A stretch of DNA of 64,000 nucleotides from Methylobacterium sp. FF17 (GTDB lineage Bacteria; Pseudomonadota; Alphaproteobacteria; Rhizobiales; Beijerinckiaceae), in contig NZ_CP107532.1 in assembly GCF_025813715.1 (NCBI RefSeq), forward strand, positions 3,550,001-3,614,000, written 5' to 3'. Under the pieces are notes generated by a model. That model was not told where the DNA came from, ran no database searches, and was given only the letters and a program-made list of their open reading frames with translations. The position numbers were made by a program, and so were the translations under genes. This document shows, piece by piece, positions 48,444 through 58,878 of the stretch; the first letter of the stretch is position 1, and each line of letters begins with the position of its first letter.

Positions 48444-49493
48444 ATGTCATCTGATGATTATTTGAGCGTTCTGCGCTCGCGCACGTCCGGAAGAGCCGGT
48501 GCCAGAGAGGGCGGGCGATCCGTCCCGGTTCTCTTGGCGCCGCTGTCCGGCGTCACCGACCTGTATGTCCGGCGCATCGCCCGGCGCCTCGGCGCCAGCG
48601 CCGTGGTCTCCGAGATGGTCGCGGCGGCCGAACTGGCGCGCGGCGACCAGGAGGCGCAGCTGCGCGCCGAGGGCAGCGGGGTCGATCCCCACATCGTCCA
48701 GCTCGCCGGCTGCGCGCCCGAGCCGATGGCGGAGGCGGCCCGGATCGCCGAGGCGAACGGGGCGGATGTCATCGACATCAACATGGGCTGTCCGGCCAAG
48801 GTCGTCACCGGCGTGGCCTCCGGGTCCGCGCTGATGCGTGACATCGAGGGCGCGACCCGCATCCTCGCCGCCGTCCGGGCGGCGGTGCGGGTTCCGGTCA
48901 CGGTGAAGATGCGCCTGGGCTGGGACCATGCCTCTCTGAATGCGCCCGACCTCGCACGCCGGGCCGAGGCGCTCGGGCTCGACGCCGTGACGGTGCACGG
49001 CCGCACCCGACAGCAATTCTACAAGGACCGAGCCGACTGGGACGCGATCCGCGCCGTGGTCGATGCGGTGACGATCCCCGTCATCGCCAATGGCGACGTC
49101 ACCTCGCTCGACGCGGCGCGGACCTGCCTCGCGCGCTCCGGCGCCGCCGGGCTCATGGTGGGGCGCGCGGCGGTGGGCCGGCCCTGGCTCGTCGGCGCCC
49201 TCGCGGCGGGTCTCGCCGGGCGCGCCGCGCCCGCCCTGTCGGCCGGCGATAAGGCCGCCCTGGCGGTCGAGCATTACCAGGGGCTGCTCGCGCTCTACGG
49301 GCCGCGCATGGGCGTGCGCCACGCCCGCAAGCACCTAGCGGCCTATGCCGAGGCGGGCGGGGGCTTGAGCGGGGAACAACGCATGCAACTCCTCACCACC
49401 CTGGACCCGGCCCTGGCCGCGGACCTCCTGGCCCGCGCCTTCACGGGTCAGTCTGCAGCTGCGACGCATCGGACGATGGGTGAAGCCGCATGA
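48444..49493 (+). CDS. dusB: tRNA-dihydrouridine synthase B
   Basis: This 349-aa flavoenzyme (NifR3) reduces uridines in the tRNA D-loop. Motifs are [33 protein letters not shown] with the catalytic cysteine, [19 protein letters not shown] and VIANGDV. I use ATG 48444 ([13 protein letters not shown]). It is the first gene of the nitrogen regulation block; its stop overlaps the ntrB start by 4 bases (ATGA). Confidence 0.95.
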   Translation: MSSDDYLSVLRSRTSGRAGAREGGRSVPVLLAPLSGVTDLYVRRIARRLGASAVVSEMVAAAELARGDQEAQLRAEGSGVDPHIVQLAGCAPEPMAEAARIAEANGADVIDINMGCPAKVVTGVASGSALMRDIEGATRILAAVRAAVRVPVTVKMRLGWDHASLNAPDLARRAEALGLDAVTVHGRTRQQFYKDRADWDAIRAVVDAVTIPVIANGDVTSLDAARTCLARSGAAGLMVGRAAVGRPWLVGALAAGLAGRAAPALSAGDKAALAVEHYQGLLALYGPRMGVRHARKHLAAYAEAGGGLSGEQRMQLLTTLDPALAADLLARAFTGQSAAATHRTMGEAA

Positions 49494-50644
49494 GTTCGGG
49501 CAAGCCGATACCGCCTCGGGGCAACCCACGCGCCGAGGGGGTCGCACCCACCAGCGAGGCGGTGATCAACGCCCTGCCGCTCCCCGTCCTCGCGGTGGGC
49601 CCGGATGACCGCATCCTGCACGTGAACCATGCGGGCGAGACGTTCTTCGACCATTCCGCCCGGCTGATGCAGCGGCGGCGCCTCGCCGACATCATCCCCT
49701 TCGCCTCGCCGATCATCGCGCTGGTGGCGGAGGTCCGGCGGCGCCGGGCCAGCGTCAGCGAGTACGGCGTCGAGCTGACGCAGCCCCGCTCGGGCGCGGA
49801 GCGCAGCGTGGACGTCTTCGCGACGCCGCTGGGCGACGACGAGGAGGTGGTGGTGCTGATGCTCCAGGAGCGCACCATCGCCGACAAGATGAACCGCCAG
49901 CTCACCCACCGGGGCGCGGCCCGTTCCATGGTGGCGCTCGGCGCCATGCTCGCCCACGAGATCAAGAATCCCCTCGCCGGCATTCGCGGCGCCGCGCAAC
50001 TCCTCGAGCAGTCGGGAACCGAGGACGACCGCCTGCTGACCCGGCTGATCTGCGACGAGTCCGACCGGATCGTGCGCATCGTCGAGCGCATGGAGCTGTT
50101 CGGCGACGAGCGCCCGGTGGAGCGCAGCGCGGTGAACGTGCACGGCGTGCTCGACCAGGTGAAGCGCTCGGCGCAGTCGGGCTTCGCCCGCCATATCCGC
50201 TTCGTGGAGACCTACGACCCGTCGCTGCCGCCGGTGCTCGGCAACCGCGACCAGCTCATCCAGGTCATCCTCAACCTCGTGAAGAACGCCGCGGAGGCCA
50301 TCGGCGCCGATGCGGTGGACGGGGAGATCACCCTCTCGACCGCCTTCCGCACGGGCCTGCGCCTGCAGGTGCCGGGGTCGCGCGAGCGCGTCAGCCTACC
50401 GATCGAGGTGGCGGTGCGCGACAACGGGCCGGGCGTCTCGGGGGATCTCCTGCCCGACCTGTTCGATCCGTTCGTCACCACCAAGGCGCAGGGGTCCGGC
50501 CTCGGACTTGCATTGGTCGCCAAGATCGTCGGAGACCATGGCGGCATCGTCGAGTGCGATCCGGTCCCGCGACGAACCACCTTCCGTCTTCTTCTCCCCA
50601 TGTCGAGCGCCCGCGACGGGCGCGAATCGTCCGCGGAGCCGTAG
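49490..50644 (+). CDS. ntrB: Nitrogen sensor histidine kinase NtrB
   Basis: This 384-aa soluble kinase has a PAS domain (~25-130), the H-box [16 protein letters not shown] with phospho-acceptor His156, and ATPase motifs N ([19 protein letters not shown]), G1 ([10 protein letters not shown]) and G2 ([12 protein letters not shown]). Under nitrogen limitation it phosphorylates NtrC; PII binding reverses this. It is translationally coupled to dusB and lies 9 bp before ntrC. Confidence 0.96.
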   Translation: MSSGKPIPPRGNPRAEGVAPTSEAVINALPLPVLAVGPDDRILHVNHAGETFFDHSARLMQRRRLADIIPFASPIIALVAEVRRRRASVSEYGVELTQPRSGAERSVDVFATPLGDDEEVVVLMLQERTIADKMNRQLTHRGAARSMVALGAMLAHEIKNPLAGIRGAAQLLEQSGTEDDRLLTRLICDESDRIVRIVERMELFGDERPVERSAVNVHGVLDQVKRSAQSGFARHIRFVETYDPSLPPVLGNRDQLIQVILNLVKNAAEAIGADAVDGEITLSTAFRTGLRLQVPGSRERVSLPIEVAVRDNGPGVSGDLLPDLFDPFVTTKAQGSGLGLALVAKIVGDHGGIVECDPVPRRTTFRLLLPMSSARDGRESSAEP

Positions 50645-50653
50645 AGTCTCGTC

Positions 50654-52113
<1,460 letters not shown>

Positions 52114-52117
<4 letters not shown>

Positions 52118-52716
52118 TCGCGCGCGAGGCGGCCGAGCCGGAGGCGGCACGGGCGCCGCTGTTCCACTTCAGCGAGGATCCGGACATCCGGGTCTTCGTA
52201 CCGCGCGCCGTCCGGGTCGCTATCGACCGGGGCCCGGCGCGCGCCTGGCTGAACGGCCCCCTGGTCTGGGCGATCGATGCGGCCCACAGCCTGCTCTACC
52301 TGTTCCCACGCGACTGCCCCCGGATCGTGATCTGGCCGACCGCCGACACGACGCCGGAGGACCGGCGGACGTGGTTCGGCGACGTCTCGGGCCGTGCGGT
52401 CGCCTATGTCGAGGAGGCCTGGGCCGATCGGATCGCCACCTGGACGATCCAGCGCTACCGGATGCCGCCCGAGACCTTCGAGCCCGCCGGCGACCCCGGC
52501 ACCTGGGTCTCGCCCCACCCGGTCGTTCCCGACACCCGCGATGCGCTCCACGATCTGCCCGCCGTGATGGCGGCGGTGGGCCTGGAGCTTCGCATCCTGC
52601 CGCGCCTGACGCCCCTCGCGTCGATCTGGCGATCGAGCCTGCACGCCAGCGGCATCCGCCTCAGGCATGCGCAGGATTGGGTGACGCCGGAGGGCGGACC
52701 ACCACGCCCGATATGA
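52114..52716 (+). CDS. DUF6886-like protein coupled to ntrC
   Basis: This 200-aa ORF has a GTG start overlapping the ntrC stop (GTGA). The protein matches what I know as DUF6886: [18 protein letters not shown] near residue 16, [25 protein letters not shown] near 50-75, AVAYVEEAW, then a C-terminal [15 protein letters not shown]. It is soluble with no signal peptide, and its function is unknown. The N-terminal LFHFSEDP and FPRDCPR motifs are the conserved core. Coupling to ntrC suggests co-expression with nitrogen regulators, but that could be accidental because it borders the disrupted region. Confidence 0.78.
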
Positions 52717-52773
52717 CGGCGCGTGCCCGCCGCCATCCCACCGTCCTGCGGCCAGCCAGGTCTCCCTTCCGCC

Positions 52774-52902
52774 GCGGCTGAGGGCTTTCACGGGAAGGAT
52801 GCGCTGATCGTCACCGTCGTCACGGGCCGACGCCTCATCGTCCGCTCCAACGCCCTCTTCAAAGACAGGAAAACCGTTACCGAAGGCAACCTCACGGCTT
52901 GA
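52774..52902 (+). pseudogene. Degenerate C-terminal remnant of an IS110-like transposase
   Basis: A 42-codon open stretch ends with KDALIVTVVTGRRLIVRSN and ALFKDRKTVTEGNLTA then stop. The pattern K-x-A-L-I...RRLIV-x-x-N-A-L-x-K-D resembles the C-terminal tail of IS110-family transposases. There is no upstream transposase body or start codon. I cannot confirm it without a search. It sits in the 627-bp gap between the DUF6886 gene and oxlT. Confidence 0.4.
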
Positions 52903-52979
52903 CGCGCAATACAGTCGCCAGCTGATCGCTCCGAGGCCGTGCCCGCAACGCGTTACCTTTCCTTCGGGGGAGGGTGGGA

Positions 52980-53055
52980 GGTGCGTGACACTTTCGAAGA
53001 TCGACCACACCTCACCCCAACCCTCTCCTTACAGGAGAGGGAGTCCTGTTGAGCT
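52980..53055 (+). repeat. Hairpin repeat copy 1
   Basis: CCCTCTCCT (53021-53029), loop TTAC/TAC region, AGGAGAGGG (53033-53041): perfect 9-bp stem, flanked on the left by GGTGCGTGAC...CACACCTCACCCC and on the right by AGTCCTG. Same orientation as copy 3; about 70% identity over 70 bp by eye. Confidence 0.7.
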
Positions 53056-53130
53056 TTACGACCGAACCGGGGTTGTCAGCAGCCCCTCGTTCTCCTGGAA
53101 CACCTTGGTCACTTGACCTCTCGAGAAGCC

Positions 53131-53175
53131 CGCAGGTCCCCTCTCCTGGAAGGAGAGGGACAGGGTGAGGTGTGT
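53131..53175 (-). repeat. Hairpin repeat copy 2, inverted
   Basis: CCCTCTCCT (53139-53147), loop GGA, AGGAGAGGG (53151-53159), with the flank CAGGGTGAGGTGTG on the right. That flank is the reverse complement of the CACACCTCACCC flank of copy 1, so this copy is inverted. Confidence 0.7.
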
Positions 53176-53236
53176 GACCTCTCCGAAGAGGACCGAAACC
53201 TCACCCTAAGCCGACCTCGAAGGAGAGGGAGTCCCG
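53169..53236 (+). repeat. Hairpin repeat copy 3, degenerate
   Basis: GGTGTGTGACC...GAAACCTCACCCTAAG...AGGAGAGGGAGTCCC. The right arm AGGAGAGGG is intact (53221-53229), but the left arm has decayed to AGCCGACCTCG, so the hairpin is lost. Confidence 0.65.
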
Positions 53237-53284
53237 CGTCAGTGTCCTCGACGGCGCGGACCCATCAATCAAAAGCGGTATCAA

Positions 53285-53315
53285 AGTAAAACGCGGACGG
53301 GTTTCCCCATCCGCG
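53285..53315 (-). terminator. Rho-independent terminator of oxlT
   Basis: On the minus strand, CGCGGA (53315-53310) pairs with TCCGCG (53297-53292) around a loop with an inner GGG/CCC helix. TTTTACTTTG follows. It lies 28 bp past the oxlT stop. Confidence 0.75.
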
Positions 53316-53343
53316 CTTCGGTCACGGTTCTGAGCCGGACGTG

Positions 53344-54618
53344 TCAGGCCAGGGCGGGCTTGCCGACCAGGACGGGGGTCTCGGTCGCCCCGAGCCAGCG
53401 CTGACGCATGGGCTTCAGGACGAAGTAGGCGAGGATCGCCGTGATCACGTCGAGGGTGATGATGATCGCGAAGACCGGCAGCCACGAGCCCTGGACGAAG
53501 TAGATCCAGGCCGCGATCGGTCCGCCGAAGAGCGAGCCGATGCCCTGTGCCATGTAGAGGAAGCCGTAGTTCGTAGTGGCGTGCTTGGTGCCGAACGTGT
53601 CGGTGAGGATCGAGGGGAACAGCGAGAAGATCTCACCCCAGGCGAAGAACACCACGCCGGAGAGGAGCGCGAAGGCATACGCGTTCTCGCGGAAGACCAG
53701 GAGCAGCGCGATGGCGACGGCCTCCGCCGCGAAGGCGATGCCCATCGTGTTCTCACGGCCGATCTTGTCCGAGACCCAGCCGAAGAACGGACGGGTCAGG
53801 CCGTTGGTGATCCGGTCGAAGGTCAGCGCGAAGGGGAGGGCGACGAAGCCGAAGATGATGGCATCGGCGACGCCGAAATCGCGGGCGAAGGAGGCGAAGT
53901 TGGCCACCACCATCAGGCCGCCCGTGGACATCATCGTCATCATGGCGAACATCAGCCAGAACAACGGGGTCCGCAGCATCTCCTTCGGCGCGGTGTCGTG
54001 GGCGCAGGTGGAGAGGTTGCGGGCGGGGGCGGGCAACACCTCGTCGGCGCGGGGCGCGCGCAGGCCCAGGGCCGCCAGCACGCCGATCGCCCCGAGGACG
54101 ATGCCGAAGACCGTCAGCGTGTGCCGGTAGCCGGCGGAGGTCAGCATGTCGCTGATGGGGAAGGTGCTCAGCATCGCGCCCATGCCGTAGCCGGCCGCGA
54201 CCACACCGACCGCGAAGCCGCGCCGGTCCGGAAACCATTTCACCATCAGGCCGACGATGCCGACATAGACGATGCCGGTCCCGAGCCCGCAGAACAGGCC
54301 GTAGGTGGCGTAGACGCCCCAGAGCGTATCCACCCGGGCGGCGAGCACCCAGCCGAGGCCGGACAGGGCGGCGCCGAGCGCGATCATGAGCTTGGGGCTG
54401 AACCGGTCGATCAGGTAGCCCTGCACCGGCGAGAAGAAGGTCTGGAGCACGATCAGGATCGTGAAGGTCCACTGGATCTGGGGCAGCGTCGCGCCGGTCG
54501 TCGCGATCAGCGGCTTGGTGAAGAGCGTCCAGACGTATTGCGGGCTGGAGATCGCCATCATGGCCACGAGGCCGAGGCCCAGTTGCAGCCAGCGTTGGCG
54601 GGTGAGCGTGGTATCCAT
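53344..54618 (-). CDS. OxlT-family MFS transporter (oxalate/formate antiporter type)
   Basis: This 424-aa major facilitator has 12 membrane helices in two halves with a central loop near residue 200. The N-terminus (RWLQLGLGLVAMMAISSPQYVWTLFTKPL) and helix 7-8 region (FWLMFAMMTMMSTGGLMVVANFASFARDFGV) are typical of the oxalate/formate antiporter group. Whether it carries oxalate or another dicarboxylate is not certain. AAGGAG lies 8 bases before the ATG. A near-canonical sigma-54 promoter is placed just upstream (54647-54663), unusual for this family. It follows ggt on the same strand with a 99-bp gap. Confidence 0.88.
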   Translation of the reverse strand: MDTTLTRQRWLQLGLGLVAMMAISSPQYVWTLFTKPLIATTGATLPQIQWTFTILIVLQTFFSPVQGYLIDRFSPKLMIALGAALSGLGWVLAARVDTLWGVYATYGLFCGLGTGIVYVGIVGLMVKWFPDRRGFAVGVVAAGYGMGAMLSTFPISDMLTSAGYRHTLTVFGIVLGAIGVLAALGLRAPRADEVLPAPARNLSTCAHDTAPKEMLRTPLFWLMFAMMTMMSTGGLMVVANFASFARDFGVADAIIFGFVALPFALTFDRITNGLTRPFFGWVSDKIGRENTMGIAFAAEAVAIALLLVFRENAYAFALLSGVVFFAWGEIFSLFPSILTDTFGTKHATTNYGFLYMAQGIGSLFGGPIAAWIYFVQGSWLPVFAIIITLDVITAILAYFVLKPMRQRWLGATETPVLVGKPALA

Positions 54619-54645
54619 TATTCACTCCTTGCGACGACACTGCGT

Positions 54646-54664
54646 TAGCAAGGACGATGCCAAG
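54646..54664 (-). promoter_or_regulatory. Putative sigma-54 (-24/-12) promoter of oxlT
   Basis: On the minus strand the sequence CTTGGCATCGTCCTTGCTA matches the sigma-54 form TTGGCA-N6-TTGCT. The GG (54661-54660) and GC (54649-54648) are exactly 10 bases apart, the invariant spacing. Transcription would start near 54636, leaving about 18 bases with the Shine-Dalgarno before the ATG at 54618. Confidence 0.62.
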
Positions 54665-54696
54665 ACGTTGTGCGGCTTGCGTCCGCCGCACAACGT
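54665..54696. promoter_or_regulatory. 11-bp perfect inverted repeat upstream of the oxlT promoter
   Basis: ACGTTGTGCGG (54665-54675) and CCGCACAACGT (54686-54696) are perfect inverted copies with a 10-base spacer. It touches the -24 box on one side and lies 21 bp past the ggt stop on the other. It may be a regulator site for the sigma-54 promoter or an RNA hairpin ending ggt; no U-tract follows, which weakens the terminator reading. Confidence 0.55.
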
Positions 54697-54717
54697 ATTC
54701 GCGAAGGATCGCGGCGA

Positions 54718-56316
54718 TTACAGCCCTTCCGAGCCTCCATCGGATCTCGGGTCGTGCACGGCCGCGACCGAACCGTTGCCGGGGTCGCGCACCAGCATGC
54801 CGGCATGCCCCAGGGAATCGATGTAGGCCCCACCGAGTTCTTCGACCTCGTGACCGAGCTTGCGCAGGGCGGCGATGCAGGCCGGGTCGAACCGGTCCTC
54901 CACCTTCACGGTCAGCGACTCGGCTCCCCAGGTGCGGCCATAGAGCAGGCGCGGCGCATCGACGGCGCCGGCCGGGTCCATGCCGTAATCGGCGTAGCGC
55001 GCGAAGATCTGGGACTGGAACTGCGGCTGCCCGTCTCCACCCATGCTGCCGTAGGACATGACGCGGCCGTCATCGAAGCAGGCGAGCGCCGGGATCAGGG
55101 TGTGGAAGGGCCGGCGGCCGGGCTCGAGGGGATTCACCGCCTTCGGGTCGAGGGAGAACGAGGTGCCGCGGTTCTGCCAGTGGATGCCGGTCTTCGGCAG
55201 GACGACGCCGGAACCGTATTCCCAGTAGATCGACTGGATGTAGGAGACCGCGAGCCCGTCCCGGTCGACGGCCCCCATCCAGACCGTGTCGCCCTCTCCG
55301 GGGTTGCGCAGGGGCACGCTGGCGGCGCGCGTCATGTCGATCTGCGCCGCTTCCCGGTCGAGGCGCTCGGGCGTCAGGAAGGTCGCCGGATCGACGCCGA
55401 GGCGGTCGTAATCGGTGACGATCCGGTCGCGGATCGCGAAGGCGCGCTTCGTCGCCTCGATCAGCCCGTGGTAATGCGCCGTGGTCTCCGGGTTCGCGAT
55501 GCGCAGGCGATCGAAGATGCCGAGGATGAGAAGGGCCGCGATGCCCTGGGTCGGCGGCGGGAAGTTGTAGAGCACCGCATCCCGACGCCGGATGGAGAGC
55601 GGCGCCCGCTCGCGGGGTGCGAAGGCTTCGAGGTCGGCCCGGGTGACCGGGGTTCCGAGCCGGTCGAGGTCGGCGGCGATCTCGCGCCCGAGGTCGCCCC
55701 GGTAGAAGTCGTCGAGCCCCGCATGCGCGAGTTGGTCCAGCGTGCCGGCGAGGGCGGGCAGCTTGCGGATCGCCCCGGCCGCGTAGGGCTTGCCCGCATC
55801 GAGGAAGGTTTCCGCGAAGTGCGGCTGGTCGTGCAGCGTGTCGAGTTCCTTCGGCACGTAGCGCGCCTCCGAGGGCGAGACCGCGACGCCCACGCGGGCA
55901 TGCCGGATCGCGTCCGCCAGCAGGGTCTCGAGGGGCAGGCGTCCGCCGAGCGCGCGCGCGAGGTCGAGGGCGAGGCGCCAGCCGCCGATGGCGCCCGCGA
56001 CCGTCAGGGCGGCGTCGGGCCCGCGCGACGGGAGGGTCTCGTAGCCCTTCTCCCGGTAGCGCGCGATCGTCGCGAGGCGCCCGGCCGGCCCGCAGGCCTC
56101 GATGCCGCGAACCCGTCCGCCGCGCTCGCGCACCAGCCAGAAGCCGTCGCCGCCGATACCGTTCATGTGCGGGTAGACCACCGCGATGGTGGCCGCCATC
56201 GCGGTCATCGCCTCGATCGCGTTGCCCCCCTGCGCGAGCACGTGCTGCCCGGCCTGGGCGGCGAGGCGGTGGGGCGCGGCAACGGCGGCCGAAGCGAAAA
56301 CGGGCGTGTCTGACAT
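54718..56316 (-). CDS. ggt: Gamma-glutamyltransferase-family protein
   Basis: This 532-aa Ntn-hydrolase is made as one chain that should self-cleave before a threonine. The segment GDTVWMGAVDRDG places the candidate nucleophile Thr near residue 344, preceded by Asp as often seen. N-terminal features are HRLAAQAGQHVLAQGGNAIEAMTAMAA and NGIGGDGFWLV; C-terminal YGSMGGDGQPQFQSQIF is the oxyanion/GG motif. No signal peptide is visible, so it may be cytosolic, unlike periplasmic GGT. It would hydrolyse gamma-glutamyl amides such as glutathione or related acyl amides (GGT-like acylases share the fold). It is co-directional with oxlT. Confidence 0.88.
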   Translation of the reverse strand: MSDTPVFASAAVAAPHRLAAQAGQHVLAQGGNAIEAMTAMAATIAVVYPHMNGIGGDGFWLVRERGGRVRGIEACGPAGRLATIARYREKGYETLPSRGPDAALTVAGAIGGWRLALDLARALGGRLPLETLLADAIRHARVGVAVSPSEARYVPKELDTLHDQPHFAETFLDAGKPYAAGAIRKLPALAGTLDQLAHAGLDDFYRGDLGREIAADLDRLGTPVTRADLEAFAPRERAPLSIRRRDAVLYNFPPPTQGIAALLILGIFDRLRIANPETTAHYHGLIEATKRAFAIRDRIVTDYDRLGVDPATFLTPERLDREAAQIDMTRAASVPLRNPGEGDTVWMGAVDRDGLAVSYIQSIYWEYGSGVVLPKTGIHWQNRGTSFSLDPKAVNPLEPGRRPFHTLIPALACFDDGRVMSYGSMGGDGQPQFQSQIFARYADYGMDPAGAVDAPRLLYGRTWGAESLTVKVEDRFDPACIAALRKLGHEVEELGGAYIDSLGHAGMLVRDPGNGSVAAVHDPRSDGGSEGL

Positions 56317-56478
56317 TCTGATCTCGGGTTGGGGGTGGTCGGTAGAATAATGTATTTTTCCAGCGCGTCGATCACCGGCCGAACCGGGGGTCAGGCCGCG
56401 GGTCGAGCCGAAAGCGACGCTGACATCCGCGGGAATCCCGAGGTTTTCACCCCTGCGTAACGCCCGTCCGTATTAATT

Positions 56479-56498
56479 TCGCCACACTGTTGTGGCGA
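56479..56498. promoter_or_regulatory. 8-bp perfect dyad directly upstream of ntrY
   Basis: TCGCCACA (56479-56486), CTGT, TGTGGCGA (56491-56498) end 10 bases before the ntrY ATG. It can bind a dimeric regulator or fold as an RNA hairpin over the ribosome entry site. No ordinary Shine-Dalgarno is present between it and the ATG. A TATTAAT tract lies just upstream (56471-56477). Confidence 0.55.
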
Positions 56499-56508
56499 CG
56501 CATCAGCC

Positions 56509-58878
56509 ATGCCGTGGCTTCGATCCTCTAGCACTTTGGGCCCCTCCGCGGAGGGTTCAGGCCCCGCCGAGACGGCGCCGCGGACGGCCGAAGGGCCGGA
56601 CGGTTTGCCCCACGCCGTACGACCGCCGCCGCGCGGTCCGGGCCTGATCGGGGCGCTCGTGGTCGTGACAGCCCTGGTCTCGGCCATCACGACCTTCCTG
56701 ATCCTCGCAGGTGTGATCCGAGTCACGCCGACGCCGGCGGTCGGTCTGACCCTCCTCGGCATCAACGTCTTCCTGGTCCTCTGCCTCGTCGTCATCATCG
56801 CCTGGGAAGCCCGGGTCTTCCTGCACGCCCGGCGCACGAACGCGGCCGTGGCCCGGCTCCACAGCCGGATCGTCGGCCTGTTCAGCCTCATCGCGATCCT
56901 GCCCACGGTGCTCCTCGCCGTGGTGGCGGCGGTGACGATCGATCGCGGCCTCTCGCTCGGCTTCACCGACCGGGTGCGCGACGTGGTCCTGAAATCGGTG
57001 GAGGTCGCCGACGCCTACCAGGAAAACCAGTGCCAGAGCCTGGCCCGCGAAATCCGCATCCTCACGGACGACCTCACCCGGGCGCGGCCCAACTTCGACA
57101 TCAACCGGACCTGGTTCGAGAGCTTCCTCACCACCCGCGCCACCGCCCTCGGCCTGCCCGTGGCCGAGATCATGCGCGGGCCGACCGAGGTGGTGGCGCG
57201 GGCCAAGATCGACGTCCTGAAGGAACGGCGCCTGCCCTCGGCCGCCGCCTTCGAGGATGCCGCCAAGTCCAGCGACCCGATCTGCCTCGTGCCGAGCGAG
57301 GGCCGGGTCTTCGCGGCCCTGCTCCGGATGACCGCCTATGACGGCGCCGTGCTGCTGGTTCAGCGGGAAGTCAGCCAGCTCGCGGTGGAGTTTCCGGGCG
57401 TGTCGCGGGCCGCGGCGGCCGAATACCTCACCTACGATTCCCTTAAGCGCTCGATCCAGATCAGCTTCGCCTCGGTCTTCGTGCTGATCGCGCTCATCGC
57501 ACTCCTGTCGGCGGTGTGGTTCGGCCTCAACTTCGCCAACCGCTTCGTCGCCCCGATCCGCCGGCTCATCAACGCCGCCGATCAGGTCGCCTCGGGCAAT
57601 TTCTACGCGCAGGTCCCGGCCCGCAAGAGCGACGGCGACCTCGCGCACCTGTCCGAGAGCTTCAACAAGATGACGCAGGAGCTGCGCCGCCAGCATGACG
57701 GGCTCACCGCGGCGAGCGACCTCATCGACCGTCGGCGGCGCTTCACGGAGGCGGTGCTGTCCGGGGTCTCGCCGGGGGTGATGGGCGTCGATGCCGCCGG
57801 CCTCGTCACCATCGCCAACCCCTCCGTGGAGCGGACCCTGGGTCTCAGCGCCGAAGCGATCGTGGGCAAGCCGCTCACCCAGGTCGTGCCCGAGTTGCAG
57901 GCCCTGTTCCCGGAAGGGGGCGAGGCGCGCCTGCGCGCCATGCAGCAGCAGATCCAGCTCACCCGCGACGGACGCGAGCGGACCGTCACGGTGCGGGTGA
58001 CGAGCGAGCAGGCGCAAGGCGGCGCGCGCGGCTTCGTGGTGACGCTCGACGACATCACCGACCTCGTCTCGGCCCAGCGCACCTCGGCCTGGGCCGATGT
58101 CGCCCGCCGCATCGCCCACGAGATCAAGAACCCGCTGACCCCGATCCAGCTCTCGGCCGAGCGCATCCGACGCAAGTACGGAAAGGTGATCACCACCGAC
58201 AAGGAGGTGTTCGACCAGTGCACGGCGACGATCGTGCGTCAGGTCGACGAGATCAAGCGCATGGTCGACGAGTTCTCGTCGTTCGCCCGGATGCCGAAGC
58301 CCGCGATCGGCCGCAACGACCTCAGCGAGATCACCCGGCAGAACCTGTTCATGATGCGGGTGGCCCATCCCGACATGGAGTTCTCCTTCGCCGAGGATGG
58401 CGGGCAGCCGGTGCTGGCCGCGTTCGACATCCGGCTCCTGTCCCAGGCGATCACCAACATCCTCAAGAACGCCATCGAGGCGGTCCAGGCGGTGCCGGAG
58501 GCGGAGCTCGGCAAGGGCCGCGTCGATGTCCGCCTCGTCCTGGAGCAGGGGTTCGCCGTCATCGAGGTGACGGATAACGGCAAGGGTTTTCCCGCCGAGG
58601 GGCGCCAGCGGCTGCTGGAGCCCTATATGACGACGCGCGAAGGTGGCACGGGGCTCGGCCTCGCCATCGTGAGCAAGGTCCTCGAAGAGCATGGCGGCGG
58701 GATCGAATTGAACGACAATCCGGAAGGCCGGGGCGGACGGGTGCGGATGCGGGTGCCGCGCGAGACCGCCAGCGACGGCGACCCTGTCCATCACACGACG
58801 CCGGAGGGCGGACCCTCCGGGCAGCATGAGAAGGGAGCCGCACGGACGGCCCCCCACATCGCGGAGATCCAGTCATGA
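56509..58878 (+). CDS. ntrY: Membrane-bound nitrogen sensor histidine kinase NtrY
   Basis: This 789-aa kinase has four transmembrane helices: about 44-68, 76-102, 122-145 and 322-345. A periplasmic domain lies between the third and fourth. Then come a HAMP-like segment (RFVAPIRRLINAADQVASGNFYAQVP), a PAS domain (~430-510), the H-box [18 protein letters not shown] with His537, and kinase motifs (ITNILKNAIEA, VTDNGKGFP, GGTGLGLAIVSKV). It phosphorylates NtrX, in relatives linked to nitrogen and redox/envelope control. A Pro-rich N-terminus of ~40 residues is poorly conserved. Its stop overlaps the ntrX start by 4 bases. Confidence 0.96.
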   Translation: MPWLRSSSTLGPSAEGSGPAETAPRTAEGPDGLPHAVRPPPRGPGLIGALVVVTALVSAITTFLILAGVIRVTPTPAVGLTLLGINVFLVLCLVVIIAWEARVFLHARRTNAAVARLHSRIVGLFSLIAILPTVLLAVVAAVTIDRGLSLGFTDRVRDVVLKSVEVADAYQENQCQSLAREIRILTDDLTRARPNFDINRTWFESFLTTRATALGLPVAEIMRGPTEVVARAKIDVLKERRLPSAAAFEDAAKSSDPICLVPSEGRVFAALLRMTAYDGAVLLVQREVSQLAVEFPGVSRAAAAEYLTYDSLKRSIQISFASVFVLIALIALLSAVWFGLNFANRFVAPIRRLINAADQVASGNFYAQVPARKSDGDLAHLSESFNKMTQELRRQHDGLTAASDLIDRRRRFTEAVLSGVSPGVMGVDAAGLVTIANPSVERTLGLSAEAIVGKPLTQVVPELQALFPEGGEARLRAMQQQIQLTRDGRERTVTVRVTSEQAQGGARGFVVTLDDITDLVSAQRTSAWADVARRIAHEIKNPLTPIQLSAERIRRKYGKVITTDKEVFDQCTATIVRQVDEIKRMVDEFSSFARMPKPAIGRNDLSEITRQNLFMMRVAHPDMEFSFAEDGGQPVLAAFDIRLLSQAITNILKNAIEAVQAVPEAELGKGRVDVRLVLEQGFAVIEVTDNGKGFPAEGRQRLLEPYMTTREGGTGLGLAIVSKVLEEHGGGIELNDNPEGRGGRVRMRVPRETASDGDPVHHTTPEGGPSGQHEKGAARTAPHIAEIQS

